From Pirellulales bacterium (GTDB taxonomy: Bacteria; Planctomycetota; Planctomycetia; Pirellulales; JACPPG01), in contig DASYDW010000135.1 in NCBI GenBank assembly GCA_036499395.1, positions 1-64,000 on the forward strand: a DNA stretch of 64,000 nt, written 5' to 3'. Shown one piece after another: positions 27,444-36,624 of this stretch. The notes under the pieces were generated by a model. It did no database searches and was not told the DNA's origin. It saw nothing but the letters and a program-made list of their open reading frames with translations. Position 1 is the stretch's first letter; the number at the start of each line of letters is the position of its first letter. The translations under genes and the position numbers were made by a program.

Positions 27444-28981
27444 GTTAGCGCAGGCCTCCGCGTGTGCCAGTCCGTGGCCCGCTGAAACATGTGGGCCGCC
27501 CGCAGCAGGCGATCTTCTTCGAACGGCGGAGCCTGCAATTGCAAGCCGATCGGCAGGCCGGCCTGACTGAATCCACAGGGAAAGACGATACCGCCGATGC
27601 CGGCCAGATTGGCACTCACCGTATACAGATCGAGCAAGTACATGGCCAGCGGGTCGTCGGCCCGTTCGCCGATTTTATATCCCGGCGCGGCCGTCGCTGG
27701 GCCGGCGATCAGGTCGACGTCCTCGAATGCTTTGTCGAAATCCTGGCGAATCAAGCGCCGCACCTTGAGCGCTTTCAGGTAATACGCGTCGTAATAGCCG
27801 GCCGAGAGGGCGTAGGTGCCCAGCATGATGCGGCGTTTGACCTCGGCGCCGAATCCTTCGGAGCGGCTGCGGCGGTACATGCGCACCAGGGCCGTATCCA
27901 GTTGGGCGGCGGCTTTCTTGTCGCCAGCGGCCTCGAGCGCCTTGCGCTGGGCGTCCAGCTCGGCCAGCATGTCGCGTTCGTCGGTGCGATAGCCGTAGTG
28001 CGCGCCGTCGTACCGGGCCAGGTTACTGCTGGCCTCGCTCGGCGCGATGATGTAATACGTCGCCACGGCGTACTTGCTATGCGGTAGCGAAACTTCTTTG
28101 ACCTTCGCCCCCAGCGATTCATAAATCCGAATCGCATCGCGCACCGCGGCGTTAACCTCTTCGTCCAGCCCTGGTCCGAAATGCTCGCGCACCAGGCCAA
28201 TCGTAAGTCCTTCGAGCGGCTGTTCGATCCACTCGCTGTACGGCGGAACGGGGGAATGGACCGAGGTGGAATCGAGCGGGTCGTGCCCGGCAATGGTTTC
28301 CAGCAGTAGCGCCGCGTCTTCGGCCGTGCGCGCCATGGGGCCAACCTGGTCCAAACTGCTGGCGAACGCGACGACGCCGTACCGGCTGACGTGACCGTAC
28401 GTCGGCTTCAAACCCGTGATGCCGCACAGTCCGGCCGGCTGCCGAATCGATCCGCCCGTATCGGTGCCGATGGCCAAGGGAGCCATGCGTGCCGCAACGC
28501 TCGCGGCCGAGCCACCGCTGGAACCGCCGGCGAAGCAGGACAGGTCCCAAGGATTGTGCGTGACATGGAAGGCCGAGTTCTCGGTCGAGCCCCCCATCGC
28601 AAACTCGTCGAGATTCGTACGGCCGATCAGCACGGCGTCCGCCGCTTTCAGCTTAGCGACGACCGTCGAATCGTAGGGGGCCGCGAAGTGCTCCAGGATG
28701 CGCGAGGCGCAGGTGACGACCTCGCCCCGGCTGCAAAGAATGTCCTTCACCGCTACGGGGATACCGGCCAGATGCCCTACCGGCTGGTTCAAGGCGCGGC
28801 GCTGGTCAATGTCGCGTGCCTTGGCCAGGGCGCCTTCGGCATCGACGCGCAAAAAAGCTCCGACTTTCGCGTCATGCGACGCGATCTCGGTCAGATACGC
28901 TTCCGTCACCTCGACGGCCGAGACACTCCGGGCGGACAGATCGGCCAGAAGCTGCTTGGCGGATTTTTCGATGAGCGACAT
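27440..28981 (-). CDS. gatA: Asp-tRNA(Asn)/Glu-tRNA(Gln) amidotransferase subunit A
   Basis: A 513-residue amidase-signature enzyme releasing ammonia from glutamine for GatB. The Ser-cisSer-Lys triad is present: the lysine in IPVAVKDILCS and the serines in GGSSGGSAASVAARM and GTDTGGSIRQPAG. The ATG at 28981 is taken because the protein then begins at MSLIEKSAKQLL; a TTG seven codons upstream is less likely. The gene lies between gatC and gatB on one strand and overlaps gatB by four bases. Confidence 0.97.
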   Translation of the reverse strand: MSLIEKSAKQLLADLSARSVSAVEVTEAYLTEIASHDAKVGAFLRVDAEGALAKARDIDQRRALNQPVGHLAGIPVAVKDILCSRGEVVTCASRILEHFAAPYDSTVVAKLKAADAVLIGRTNLDEFAMGGSTENSAFHVTHNPWDLSCFAGGSSGGSAASVAARMAPLAIGTDTGGSIRQPAGLCGITGLKPTYGHVSRYGVVAFASSLDQVGPMARTAEDAALLLETIAGHDPLDSTSVHSPVPPYSEWIEQPLEGLTIGLVREHFGPGLDEEVNAAVRDAIRIYESLGAKVKEVSLPHSKYAVATYYIIAPSEASSNLARYDGAHYGYRTDERDMLAELDAQRKALEAAGDKKAAAQLDTALVRMYRRSRSEGFGAEVKRRIMLGTYALSAGYYDAYYLKALKVRRLIRQDFDKAFEDVDLIAGPATAAPGYKIGERADDPLAMYLLDLYTVSANLAGIGGIVFPCGFSQAGLPIGLQLQAPPFEEDRLLRAAHMFQRATDWHTRRPALT

Positions 28982-29078
28982 GGGCCGATGCACTCGCGCC
29001 AAGTTGCTAAGGAGTCAGTTTGCCGAGAAACCACTGTGCTGAAAAATCACATTGCCGAGAACGCCGTTTGCCAGAATC

Positions 29079-29369
29079 TCAGTCCCCTAGCACGGCGGGC
29101 ACCAGATAACACTCGCCATCGGCCGAGGGAGCATTGGCCAACATCTCGGACCGCGCAACGCTCGGCTTCACTTCGTCGGCACGAAAGACGTTGTGCAACT
29201 CGACGGCGTGGGCCATCGGCTGAATCGAATCGGTATCGAGCTCGGCCAATTGCTCGATATAGCCGACGATGGCACTCAGTTGCGTGGTCATCGTCTCTAG
29301 CTCAGCATCGGACAGGCGCAGCCGAGCCAAGAGCGAAACCTTTTCAACTTGTTCGCGCGTCAGCGACAT
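29079..29369 (-). CDS. gatC: Asp-tRNA(Asn)/Glu-tRNA(Gln) amidotransferase subunit C
   Basis: A 96-residue stabilising subunit that wraps around the GatA-GatB interface. The helical start LTREQVEKVSLLARLRLSD, the middle segment VGYIEQLAELDTDSIQPMAH and the C-terminal R-S-E-M-L-A-N-A-P with E-C-Y-L-V-P are diagnostic. It is the first gene of the gatCAB run, 97 bases ahead of gatA. Confidence 0.95.
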   Translation of the reverse strand: MSLTREQVEKVSLLARLRLSDAELETMTTQLSAIVGYIEQLAELDTDSIQPMAHAVELHNVFRADEVKPSVARSEMLANAPSADGECYLVPAVLGD

Positions 29370-29538
29370 GGGGAGGTGTACCCAAATTCGAAAAGTCGAA
29401 CGCCCAACGAACGATCATCCGCGCTTCACCGGGATAAGTGCCAGGACAATGCCAGCGCGGTGACGGTTCGCATGACGCAGCGCTCGGCCCGTTCAGACCT
29501 CGGCTGCGAATCGTGCGAAACCGTTCCGGCGGTCGCTG

Positions 29539-29892
29539 CTACTTGCCTGCCTTGGCCGGAGCCTTGGGCTTGGCCTGGGCCTTCGGTGCAACCGGCCCCT
29601 TGGGCTTGGTTTTATCCTTGTCCTTCGGCGCGGCGTCGGCGGGCAATCGGAACGGAACCGCCTCGATACGCTTGGTCACGGCGCCGCTGCGCAGGCATTG
29701 GGTGCAGACCAACATGGTCTTGTTCTCCCCCTTCATCGTAACCCGGACCCGTTGCAGGTTCGGCTTGAACTGGCGGCGGGTGATGCCGGTGATCTTGGTA
29801 CCGACGCCCCCCAAATACTTGGCCTTACCGCGGATCGTGACCTGGTTGCCGACCTGCGGTCCCTTGCCGCACACTTCACAAGTACGGGCCAT
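29539..29892 (-). CDS. rpmB: Ribosomal protein L28 with an Ala/Lys/Pro tail
   Basis: A 117-residue large-subunit ribosomal protein. The first 75 residues are the canonical L28: MARTCEVCGKGP with C5 and C8, TRRQFKPNLQRVRVT, and MLVCTQCLRSG with the second cysteine pair, so the zinc-binding form is present. The last 35 or so residues form a low-complexity Ala/Pro/Lys tail not found in standard 60-80 residue L28. The ATG at 29892 is used since upstream codons add only an atypical peptide. It stands alone, without rpmG beside it. Confidence 0.93.
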   Translation of the reverse strand: MARTCEVCGKGPQVGNQVTIRGKAKYLGGVGTKITGITRRQFKPNLQRVRVTMKGENKTMLVCTQCLRSGAVTKRIEAVPFRLPADAAPKDKDKTKPKGPVAPKAQAKPKAPAKAGK

Positions 29893-30204
29893 GGCCCAAT
29901 CCTCCCAGCGCAAAGCTATTTTGTAGCGACGGTTATGTCCGGATTAGTGAATCCAGGAGTATACCCGCCCAAGGCCGGGCTGCAAAGGCGGAGAAAAGGC
30001 GGGTGGTGATGCCGAATTAAAACGCATGCCAAAAAGAATCAAAAATCCCACGATTGAGCGCTTGTTAGAGGCTTGCCGCCGATCCCCAATGGTGGAATGC
30101 CTCACGAACGGACGATTGGCGTAACGAGGTCCCAGGAAGATCGCCGACGCATGGCAGCTTCGGGGCCTAGAGTCACGACTTACGGCGTATTACATGGCCG
30201 CTAT

Positions 30205-30720
30205 TCAAACTTTGCTTGACGACTGAAGACTGCGCATCTCATCGTAAATCTCGTGTCGAATAATGTCGCATGCGACCTCAATCGCCTTTCGTGGACGAGG
30301 GAGGCGTTTGTAGTTCCTATAGACCTGCACAAAATCCTGAAGAGCGCGAACCCATTGCTGAATTTCCTCGTCGTCAAGTGATACCACCGCCTTGGCGTGG
30401 CCGCAGTGATTGCGAATCTTTCGCAATGAAGTCATCTGTTCGCAAAGTGCTGCGGGAAGTAGCCCGAAAGCGCGACAAATCGCGACTCGCATTGCAAATG
30501 AGTATAGAGGCGCAGCAAACGCAGTAAGCAGATTGTTTTGAAGTTCTTGAGGCGCATTGTTCGCGCGAAAGATTGCTTCCAGAAAATCCTGCATTGCATC
30601 GTTTACCAATTCTACGGCGATTAATGGACAAGCGCGATCTGTTTCCAGGTTGATGGAAATCATTTCGTGCACCCATTGTACGAGGCTACCCTTCCGCTTC
30701 TTCTTGTCTTTGCCACCCAT
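30205..30720 (-). CDS. MltR-like (mannitol-repressor-like) domain protein
   Basis: A 171-residue, largely helical protein with a lysine-rich start. The pattern TDRACPLIAVELVNDAMQDF followed by APLYSFAMRVAICRAFGLLP and LRKIRNHCGHAK resembles the MltR/DUF4145-type fold, in which RKIRN-x-x-x-H is a conserved feature. The link to mannitol regulation holds only for the enterobacterial member; nothing here suggests mannitol genes. The gene is more AT-rich than its surroundings and sits among other small accessory genes, consistent with recent arrival. Assignment rests on pattern resemblance only. Confidence 0.55.
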   Translation of the reverse strand: MGGKDKKKRKGSLVQWVHEMISINLETDRACPLIAVELVNDAMQDFLEAIFRANNAPQELQNNLLTAFAAPLYSFAMRVAICRAFGLLPAALCEQMTSLRKIRNHCGHAKAVVSLDDEEIQQWVRALQDFVQVYRNYKRLPRPRKAIEVACDIIRHEIYDEMRSLQSSSKV

Positions 30721-30808
30721 ACGCTAGCCCTTTCTCGTTAGGGCGTGGCGCAGGGCGATCCGAGCCTTATACGCTCACGGTTCCGGCGTGCAGCTCGCCG
30801 CACGTCCA

Positions 30809-30970
30809 CTAAGTCTTAGGCTGCCGCCGTGCGGCCTTTAACAGCGTCTCACGAGCCCAGGTAGCCGTTTTACCGTCCTCAGTCAGGTCGATGCCTTTTG
30901 CTTCAGTCGGCGTGAAACGAATCTCCAGGCGTTCTGCCTGACGTTCCTTTTGGCCTTTTTTGCGGGTCAT
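30809..30970 (-). CDS. Small ribbon-helix-helix-like basic protein
   Basis: A 53-residue basic protein from the ATG at 30970. The segment ERLEIRFTPTEAKGI followed by TWARETLLKAARRQ matches the strand-helix-helix pattern of Arc/MobC-like DNA-binding proteins. No partner toxin or mobilisation gene is seen next to it. The longer frame to 31021 adds an unlikely hydrophobic start. Confidence 0.5.
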   Translation of the reverse strand: MTRKKGQKERQAERLEIRFTPTEAKGIDLTEDGKTATWARETLLKAARRQPKT

Positions 30971-31246
30971 CGTCTCTTGGTTTCCATGCCGAAATAATAG
31001 CCGGTCAAAGCGCAGGTACAAAAGCTGCCGGCAAACGAATTCAACTAAACCGGGCGCGGTTCGATGGGCGTGCTACTATGCCGGGCTAGCCGTCGGAATT
31101 AGGTTGATCCGGGAGCATGGATCGCTCGACGTAGGAATCTTCAAAACGTTCCACTACGAACCGGAGGGTAGTGTCGTGCGGTTGTGTTGCTGCAAAACGT
31201 TTTGTTTGGTGGTGGGTTATCCGCGTGTGTCGGCTAGGGGAGGCCA

Positions 31247-31633
31247 TTAATCAGGGTCTGGAAGTGGTGGCATTCCCGGTGAAACGCTCGGCAGAATTCT
31301 TTGAGCTTCCGGAAATAAAGCGCGAACTCGCCTTAATTCAGCCTCTTCATCGCCATTCGTGCTTCGAGGGTGATCGCTCTCGAATCTCACCCAGATATCA
31401 GCGTAGCCCTGCTCGCCGAACAACCAAAGTAATTGCGGGGCCTTAATGGGGGCATCGAATTCAGTCCAAGAGTACTTTGCCACGTCACACCGCGTGAGAA
31501 CTTCGTGCCGTTGCCGAATCCAGTTGGCGTGGTACGCCACGAATACGGCTAGCAGGGCCATTACCCCGAATAGCGGTCCCAGCCCTAACTGGAACCATCT
31601 GCGGCGGGTGCGCGTCATGGTAGATTCGCTCAT
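31247..31633 (-). CDS. Small membrane protein, Arg-rich W-F-x-x-G N-terminal family
   Basis: A 128-residue protein with a cytoplasmic start TRTRRRWFQLGLGPLFGV, one membrane helix (about 18-36) and a soluble outer domain of unknown function. The same N-terminal module, R-x-W-F-x-x-G-x-G followed by a hydrophobic helix, recurs in the protein at 63334-63726, and I know it as a frequent planctomycete signature. The downstream parts are different between the two, although both contain a LFPE segment near the end. Function unknown. Confidence 0.65.
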   Translation of the reverse strand: MSESTMTRTRRRWFQLGLGPLFGVMALLAVFVAYHANWIRQRHEVLTRCDVAKYSWTEFDAPIKAPQLLWLFGEQGYADIWVRFESDHPRSTNGDEEAELRRVRALFPEAQRILPSVSPGMPPLPDPD

Positions 31634-31840
31634 GCCGCCATTTTAGTGCAACGGAATCACCCTGGCAGCGTGGCTAATATGCATGAATTTGGCTCGCTAA
31701 TTTGCATCGCCTAACTGGATGAATTACAGCTTATTAGGCGCGAAAAAAAGTTGGGAGTCGCCCCGCTCTGGAATAAACTAGCTCTGCGAGTTGGCTGTCA
31801 GGGAGGATGACTTTTCGGACTTGTCGATCGCGGGGCAGCA

Positions 31841-33403
31841 ATGGCGATTCGAGTCGTTTGTCCACAATGCGCGAAGGTGCTTTCCGCGCCAGACATGGCA
31901 GCAGGCAAGCGGGCAAGATGCGCCGGCTGTCAGGCGGTGATGACAGTGCCATCGCCAACAAAGCCAGGCGGCGCGACAGCCGACGAACCATTACGTCCCA
32001 AGCCGGCCCCCGCCAAAGCTCCGTCGGCCGTGCGAGCGCCGGCCCCGGTGGGTCATCCGCCAAAACGCCCCGCCGTAACACCCACCGCAGACAACGCCGC
32101 GGCGCCGCGACCACGCCCGCCACAAGCTGCGCCGTTGTCTTCGAGGCCTGCGGCTTCGACTACCGCGGCACAGTCGCATGTTGCACCGTCCCCCGTGGCA
32201 CTGACGTCCGTGGCCCCGGCGCGCACGACCCCATCGCCCCTTGATGAAGACACATTTGCCGTTTCGCCGCTGGCGGCGGAGGTGCCTTCAAAGGCACCGG
32301 GCGCAGCAGTGGCGTTGGCTCCTACACGGCGCATAGCTCCGGCGCCGACGAAGGCCAAGCCAGCCGCTAGCGCGGGACTGCGTGACTACGTTTACCTGGT
32401 ATTCGCGCTCGCGCTGTTGCCGCTCGGCTGGTCGATCATTTCGCCTGAGAACGATATTCAGGAGCGGCTGACCCGAACCATCGAAGCCAATCCGGATGTT
32501 TTCTCAGCCGAATCCGCGGACCTCGACTCGTCCTCGTTTTTCGATCGATTGCCGGGCGGGCGTTTCGAGGGAGCCCATTTACCTCACTCGACGTGGGTGC
32601 ACTGGATTTACGGGCTAATCTCGGCCGCGATCTTCCTGGGCATCATTATCGTGGCGTTCGAACGCGGCCAATCAACGCCCGTGTCGATCGCGCTCGTAGG
32701 ACTTTGCACGGCCACGGCCGGGATCGTTCTGTTGCTCACCGTACAGTTCATGGCTCAGGCGACGCAGGGGGTCTGGTTGCCCGGACGTGGCGTCGGGATG
32801 CTCGTGTTTTTGGTCATGAAGCTGATCGGCTTCAGCTATAACGCGGCCGAGGATCCCGAGAACGGCTTCTTGCTGAGCTTCTTCGGTTACACGATCGGCG
32901 TCGGACTGTGCGAGGAACTAACGAAGGCGCTGCCCGTGATCATTCGCTGCCGTAACGGAAACCCGTTCACCTGGCGGGCTGCCGTGATGTGGGGGCTGGC
33001 GAGCGACGTCGGCTTTGGCGTCGCCGAGGGAATCATGTACTCGGCCCAGTATTACAACGGGATTCAGTCAGGCGAAATCTACCTTGTTCGGTTCGTTTCG
33101 TGCGTTGCTTTGCACGCGGTGTGGTCGGCCTCGGTGGCGCTCTTAATCTGGACCAATGCCGAAAAGTTTGAGGGCGATTTAGATTGGCCGGACCTGGCGA
33201 TCGCCGCGCTAACGGTGCTGGCCGTTCCCATGGTGTTGCACGGCTTGTACGACACCATGCTGAAGAAGGACATGAACCTGCTGGCGCTCGCGACGGCCGC
33301 GGCGAGCTTCGTCGTTCTGGCGCTGTTGGTCGAATACACGCGCCGCCAGCAAGAGACGCCGGAGCCACGCCGAATGCTCGCCACATCACGCTCGGCCGGG
33401 TAA
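31841..33403 (+). CDS. PrsW-family intramembrane protease with zinc ribbon and Ala/Pro linker
   Basis: A 520-residue protein in three parts. Residues 1-35 form a zinc ribbon (C7-P-Q-C10 and C27-A-G-C30). Residues 36-180 are a disordered Ala/Pro/Thr-rich linker. From about 184 on there are roughly eight membrane helices. The membrane part carries the PrsW signatures: E358-E359-L-T-K362, the segment DVGFGVAEGIMY, and a histidine in VALHAVWSAS. In Bacillus, PrsW cleaves the anti-sigma factor RsiW; no sigma/anti-sigma pair is adjacent here, so the substrate is unknown. The ATG at 31841 starts exactly at the zinc ribbon. Confidence 0.85.
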   Translation: MAIRVVCPQCAKVLSAPDMAAGKRARCAGCQAVMTVPSPTKPGGATADEPLRPKPAPAKAPSAVRAPAPVGHPPKRPAVTPTADNAAAPRPRPPQAAPLSSRPAASTTAAQSHVAPSPVALTSVAPARTTPSPLDEDTFAVSPLAAEVPSKAPGAAVALAPTRRIAPAPTKAKPAASAGLRDYVYLVFALALLPLGWSIISPENDIQERLTRTIEANPDVFSAESADLDSSSFFDRLPGGRFEGAHLPHSTWVHWIYGLISAAIFLGIIIVAFERGQSTPVSIALVGLCTATAGIVLLLTVQFMAQATQGVWLPGRGVGMLVFLVMKLIGFSYNAAEDPENGFLLSFFGYTIGVGLCEELTKALPVIIRCRNGNPFTWRAAVMWGLASDVGFGVAEGIMYSAQYYNGIQSGEIYLVRFVSCVALHAVWSASVALLIWTNAEKFEGDLDWPDLAIAALTVLAVPMVLHGLYDTMLKKDMNLLALATAAASFVVLALLVEYTRRQQETPEPRRMLATSRSAG

Positions 33404-33494
33404 CGTATCGATTACGGCAGCCGTATGGCCCATTGCCACTTGCCGATGTGCGGTCCTCGATATTGTCTCTCCTTTGCCGTTCGATAGGTCTGTC

Positions 33495-34706
33495 ATGGCG
33501 CAATGGTCCAATTGGTCCGGCTCGGTTACGTGCAGCCCTGGCGAGATTCTCTATCCGGCGAGTGAGGCCGAAGTTGCGGCGATCGTACGCCGCGCGACGC
33601 ACGAGCAAAAAATCGTGCGTGTTGCCGGGACAGGGCATTCGTTCATGCCACTGTGCGCGAGCGATGACATTTTGCTGTCGCTCGATCGGCTGGCCGGGGT
33701 CGAATGGGCCGATACCAAGGCGGGCCGGGCCGCGATTCACGCCGGCACCAAGATTCACGCGCTGGGCGAGCCGCTGGCCGTGCACGGTCTGGCTCTGGAG
33801 AACCAGGGGGACGTCGATGTGCAGGCCATCGCCGGCGCCGTTTCGACCGGCACGCATGGCACGGGGCCGACGCTGGGAAGCATTTCGACCCAGGTCGTCG
33901 GTTTGCGCATTGTGACCGCCACGGGCGAAGTGATGGATTGCTCGGCGGAAGCCGACGCCGAGGTGTTTCGCGCGGCACAAGTTTCCCTGGGCGCGCTCGG
34001 CGTGATTACCTCGGTGCGGTTGCGATTGTTGCCTCTCTATCGCTTGCACGAACAGGTGCGCCGCGAACCCCTGGACGCTTGCCTGGCGTCGCTCGAACAG
34101 CGGTCACAGGCGAATCGACACTTCGAGTTTTTCTGGTATCCGATCGATGGTTGTGCCTTCACGAAAACGCTGAATCCTACGGATCGACCCGTTACGCCGG
34201 TGGCCGTGGACGATCCTGGTGCAGGATCGGGCCTGGCCAGTGAAGAGCGCGAACGGGTGGCCAACAGTTGGCAGATCTTCCCCACGGTGCGAGAAAATCG
34301 ATTCAACGAGATGGAATATTCCGTGCCGGCCGAGCAGGGGGTGGAATGTTTCCTTGCCATCCGCGACTTGATGCAGCGCAAGCATACAAGCGTCACCTGG
34401 CCGATCGAATATCGCACGCAAGCCGCGGACGATATTTTCCTTAGTCCCGCCCAGGGGCGCGCGACCGTGGCAATATCGATCCATCAGGGCGCCGATCTGC
34501 CGCACGCCGAATTCTTTGCCGACGCCGAAGCGATCTTTCGCCGCCACCAGGGACGCCCACATTGGGCCAAGATGCACAGCCTGACCGGTCGTGATCTGGC
34601 CGGCCTGTGCCCGCTGTGGGACAGGTTTCAGCAGGTTCGCCAGCGCCTCGATCCGCAGGGAAGATTCTTGAATCCGCTGTTGCGGCGATTATTCATTGAC
34701 GCGTGA
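33495..34706 (+). CDS. FAD-linked sugar-lactone oxidase (ALO/gulonolactone oxidase type)
   Basis: A 403-residue flavoprotein with an N-terminal PCMH-type FAD-binding domain and a C-terminal D-arabinono-1,4-lactone oxidase domain. Visible are VRVAGTGHSFMPL, GAVSTGTHGTG (FAD contact), and a C-terminal PHWAKMHSL followed by RLDPQGRFLNP, typical of L-gulono- and D-arabinono-lactone oxidases. It should oxidise an aldonolactone or alditol with oxygen as acceptor. A TTG frame begins at 33474; the ATG at 33495 is preferred. There are no neighbouring genes of ascorbate-like metabolism. Confidence 0.88.
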   Translation: MAQWSNWSGSVTCSPGEILYPASEAEVAAIVRRATHEQKIVRVAGTGHSFMPLCASDDILLSLDRLAGVEWADTKAGRAAIHAGTKIHALGEPLAVHGLALENQGDVDVQAIAGAVSTGTHGTGPTLGSISTQVVGLRIVTATGEVMDCSAEADAEVFRAAQVSLGALGVITSVRLRLLPLYRLHEQVRREPLDACLASLEQRSQANRHFEFFWYPIDGCAFTKTLNPTDRPVTPVAVDDPGAGSGLASEERERVANSWQIFPTVRENRFNEMEYSVPAEQGVECFLAIRDLMQRKHTSVTWPIEYRTQAADDIFLSPAQGRATVAISIHQGADLPHAEFFADAEAIFRRHQGRPHWAKMHSLTGRDLAGLCPLWDRFQQVRQRLDPQGRFLNPLLRRLFIDA

Positions 34707-34995
34707 GCGCAGCGGACGCCTGGCGTTCTGCGCAATCCTTCTCGCTGGGGGCGGCGCCGGATTTTCTGGTTTTTGCGCGGCATTCGCCGGCGAATTCGGT
34801 ATCTTGAGCGTTCGAAGGGAAGGCGGAATTCTAGGACCGCGACGGGCGGGTAAGTCGCGCTGTGCTCAATGGTGTCTGTGCGATGGCGATTGCGCGACAG
34901 GGGTTCGCGTGACGATCGGTCGGAACGGCCGTCATCCGTGACGCGATTCTCCGGGCGACTAATGCCGCCAGATGGAACGAAGCGAGGGGGGGACC

Positions 34996-36573
34996 ATGAC
35001 GATTGAGAATCTCGCGGAATTGGCGGAAGCGTCGGCGGCCCGCTTGGGCGAGCGGTGCTGCTACGAGATCGACGGCGAGCATTTCACCTACGTCCAATTG
35101 CTCGACCGGGGGCAACGGCTGCAAGCGGCGTTCGCTGAATTGGGGCTCGAGCGGGGCGCGCGGGCCATCGTGCTGATGATGAATCACGCCCTGGTCTATC
35201 CTGTCTTCCAGGGAATCTTTCGCTGCGGCGCGACGGCCGTACCAGTCATGCCGCAGGCGGCCCCGGCCGAGCTGCGATACGTGCTGGCCGATACGCAGGC
35301 GCAATTCGTGATTACCGACGCCGATCGCCTGGCCACGGTACGCGAAGCCGCCGCGGGCCTGCCGCACGTGCGCCAGATTCTGGTGCAAGGGGGCGTCGAC
35401 AATCCGCAGGCCACGCCCCCGGAAGTGAATCTCGATGCGCTGTTGGATTTCGATCCGAGCGCGGCGCTACCGAAGATCGGCCACGGCGATGGCGCTGTGA
35501 TGCTCTATTCGTCAGGCACTACGGGGCGGCCCAAGGGGGTCTTGCTCTCGCATGGCAATCTGTTGGCCAGTGCCGAGGCGGTGGTCGAGGCCGCCGAGCT
35601 GCCGCAGTGGAAATGGCCGCGGACCACGCTCAGCGCGATGCCGATTGCGCATATTTTCGGCGTGGCGATCATGCACGACTTGCTCATGACGCCCGACTAC
35701 CTGGCCGATCAGACGCGGTTGATTCAATTGCGGTGGTTCGAGCCCGAGTCGTTCATGGCCCTGATCCATAAACATCGCGCCACGGCCACGGCCGCCGTGC
35801 CGACGATTCTAGCCGTACTGCTGCATCATCCGAAGGCGAAGGATTACGACCTGTCGTCGCTGGTCGAAGTGGTGTGTGGCGGCGCGCCGCTGCCGGTCGA
35901 GTTGGCGCAGGCGTTCATGCGTCGCTATCCGGCGCGGATTCGCGAAGTGTACGGTCTGACCGAAGGAACTGGGCTCGGGACGGCCAACCGTCGCACCGAG
36001 GCGTATCGGCCGGGCTCGGCGGGGCGCGCCTATTTCAACACCGAACTCAAGATTCTCGACGACGCCGACGAGTCACTGCCGGCCGGCAAGCGAGGCGAAA
36101 TCTGCCTCCGCGGGCCCATCGTCATGCAGGGTTATCACAATCGGCCTGACGAAACCGAGCAAGTCTTACGCGGCGGCTGGCTGCACACTGGCGATGTCGG
36201 ATATCTCGATGACGATGGCTATCTGTTCGTCGTGGATCGCAAGAAGGACATGATCATCCGCGGCGGCGAGAATATTTATCCGGCCGAACTGGAAGCGGTG
36301 CTGCACGAGCATCCGGCCGTGGCCGAGGCTGCCGTGGTGGGCGTGCCCGATGCCGTTTACGGAGAGAATGTCGTGGCGTTCGTGGTTTCGAAGCCGGGCG
36401 CGACCGTGAGCGAAACGGAAGTCGTCGAGCACGTTTGCCGGCACGTGGCCCGCTTCAAGGCTCCGACGCACGTCCATTTCCTGCACGCGCTACCGAAAAG
36501 CAACATCGGCAAGATCCTACGCCGCGTACTGCGCGAAAAAGCGCAAGAGAACGCCGACACAAAAGCTCCCTGA
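34996..36573 (+). CDS. Acyl-CoA synthetase (AMP-forming ligase)
   Basis: A 525-residue member of the ANL superfamily that adenylates a carboxylic acid and transfers it to CoA. Core motifs are the phosphate loop YSSGTTGRPKG, VYGLTEGTGLG, the hinge region WLHTGDVGYLDDDGY, VDRKKDMIIRGGENIYP and the catalytic C-terminal lysine in PKSNIGKILRR. A GAGGGGGGG tract just before the ATG at 34996 fixes the start. It heads the two-gene plus-strand arm of the catabolic locus, 51 bases before the enoyl-CoA hydratase gene. The chain length or type of acid cannot be read; the context suggests a branched or isoprenoid acid. Confidence 0.92.
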   Translation: MTIENLAELAEASAARLGERCCYEIDGEHFTYVQLLDRGQRLQAAFAELGLERGARAIVLMMNHALVYPVFQGIFRCGATAVPVMPQAAPAELRYVLADTQAQFVITDADRLATVREAAAGLPHVRQILVQGGVDNPQATPPEVNLDALLDFDPSAALPKIGHGDGAVMLYSSGTTGRPKGVLLSHGNLLASAEAVVEAAELPQWKWPRTTLSAMPIAHIFGVAIMHDLLMTPDYLADQTRLIQLRWFEPESFMALIHKHRATATAAVPTILAVLLHHPKAKDYDLSSLVEVVCGGAPLPVELAQAFMRRYPARIREVYGLTEGTGLGTANRRTEAYRPGSAGRAYFNTELKILDDADESLPAGKRGEICLRGPIVMQGYHNRPDETEQVLRGGWLHTGDVGYLDDDGYLFVVDRKKDMIIRGGENIYPAELEAVLHEHPAVAEAAVVGVPDAVYGENVVAFVVSKPGATVSETEVVEHVCRHVARFKAPTHVHFLHALPKSNIGKILRRVLREKAQENADTKAP

Positions 36574-36624
36574 ATTGCCTTTGCCAATAACTAGCTACCG
36601 ACTACGAACTACTGCCTACTAAAA

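Noticed and set aside
30205-30720. A functional mannitol operon repressor
   Set aside because: Only the domain pattern is similar; no mannitol transport or dehydrogenase gene is in the window.
33033-34049. A 338-codon minus-strand frame across the PrsW and lactone-oxidase genes
   Set aside because: It spans two real genes and their gap, with an Arg/Pro-rich translation typical of GC-rich shadows.
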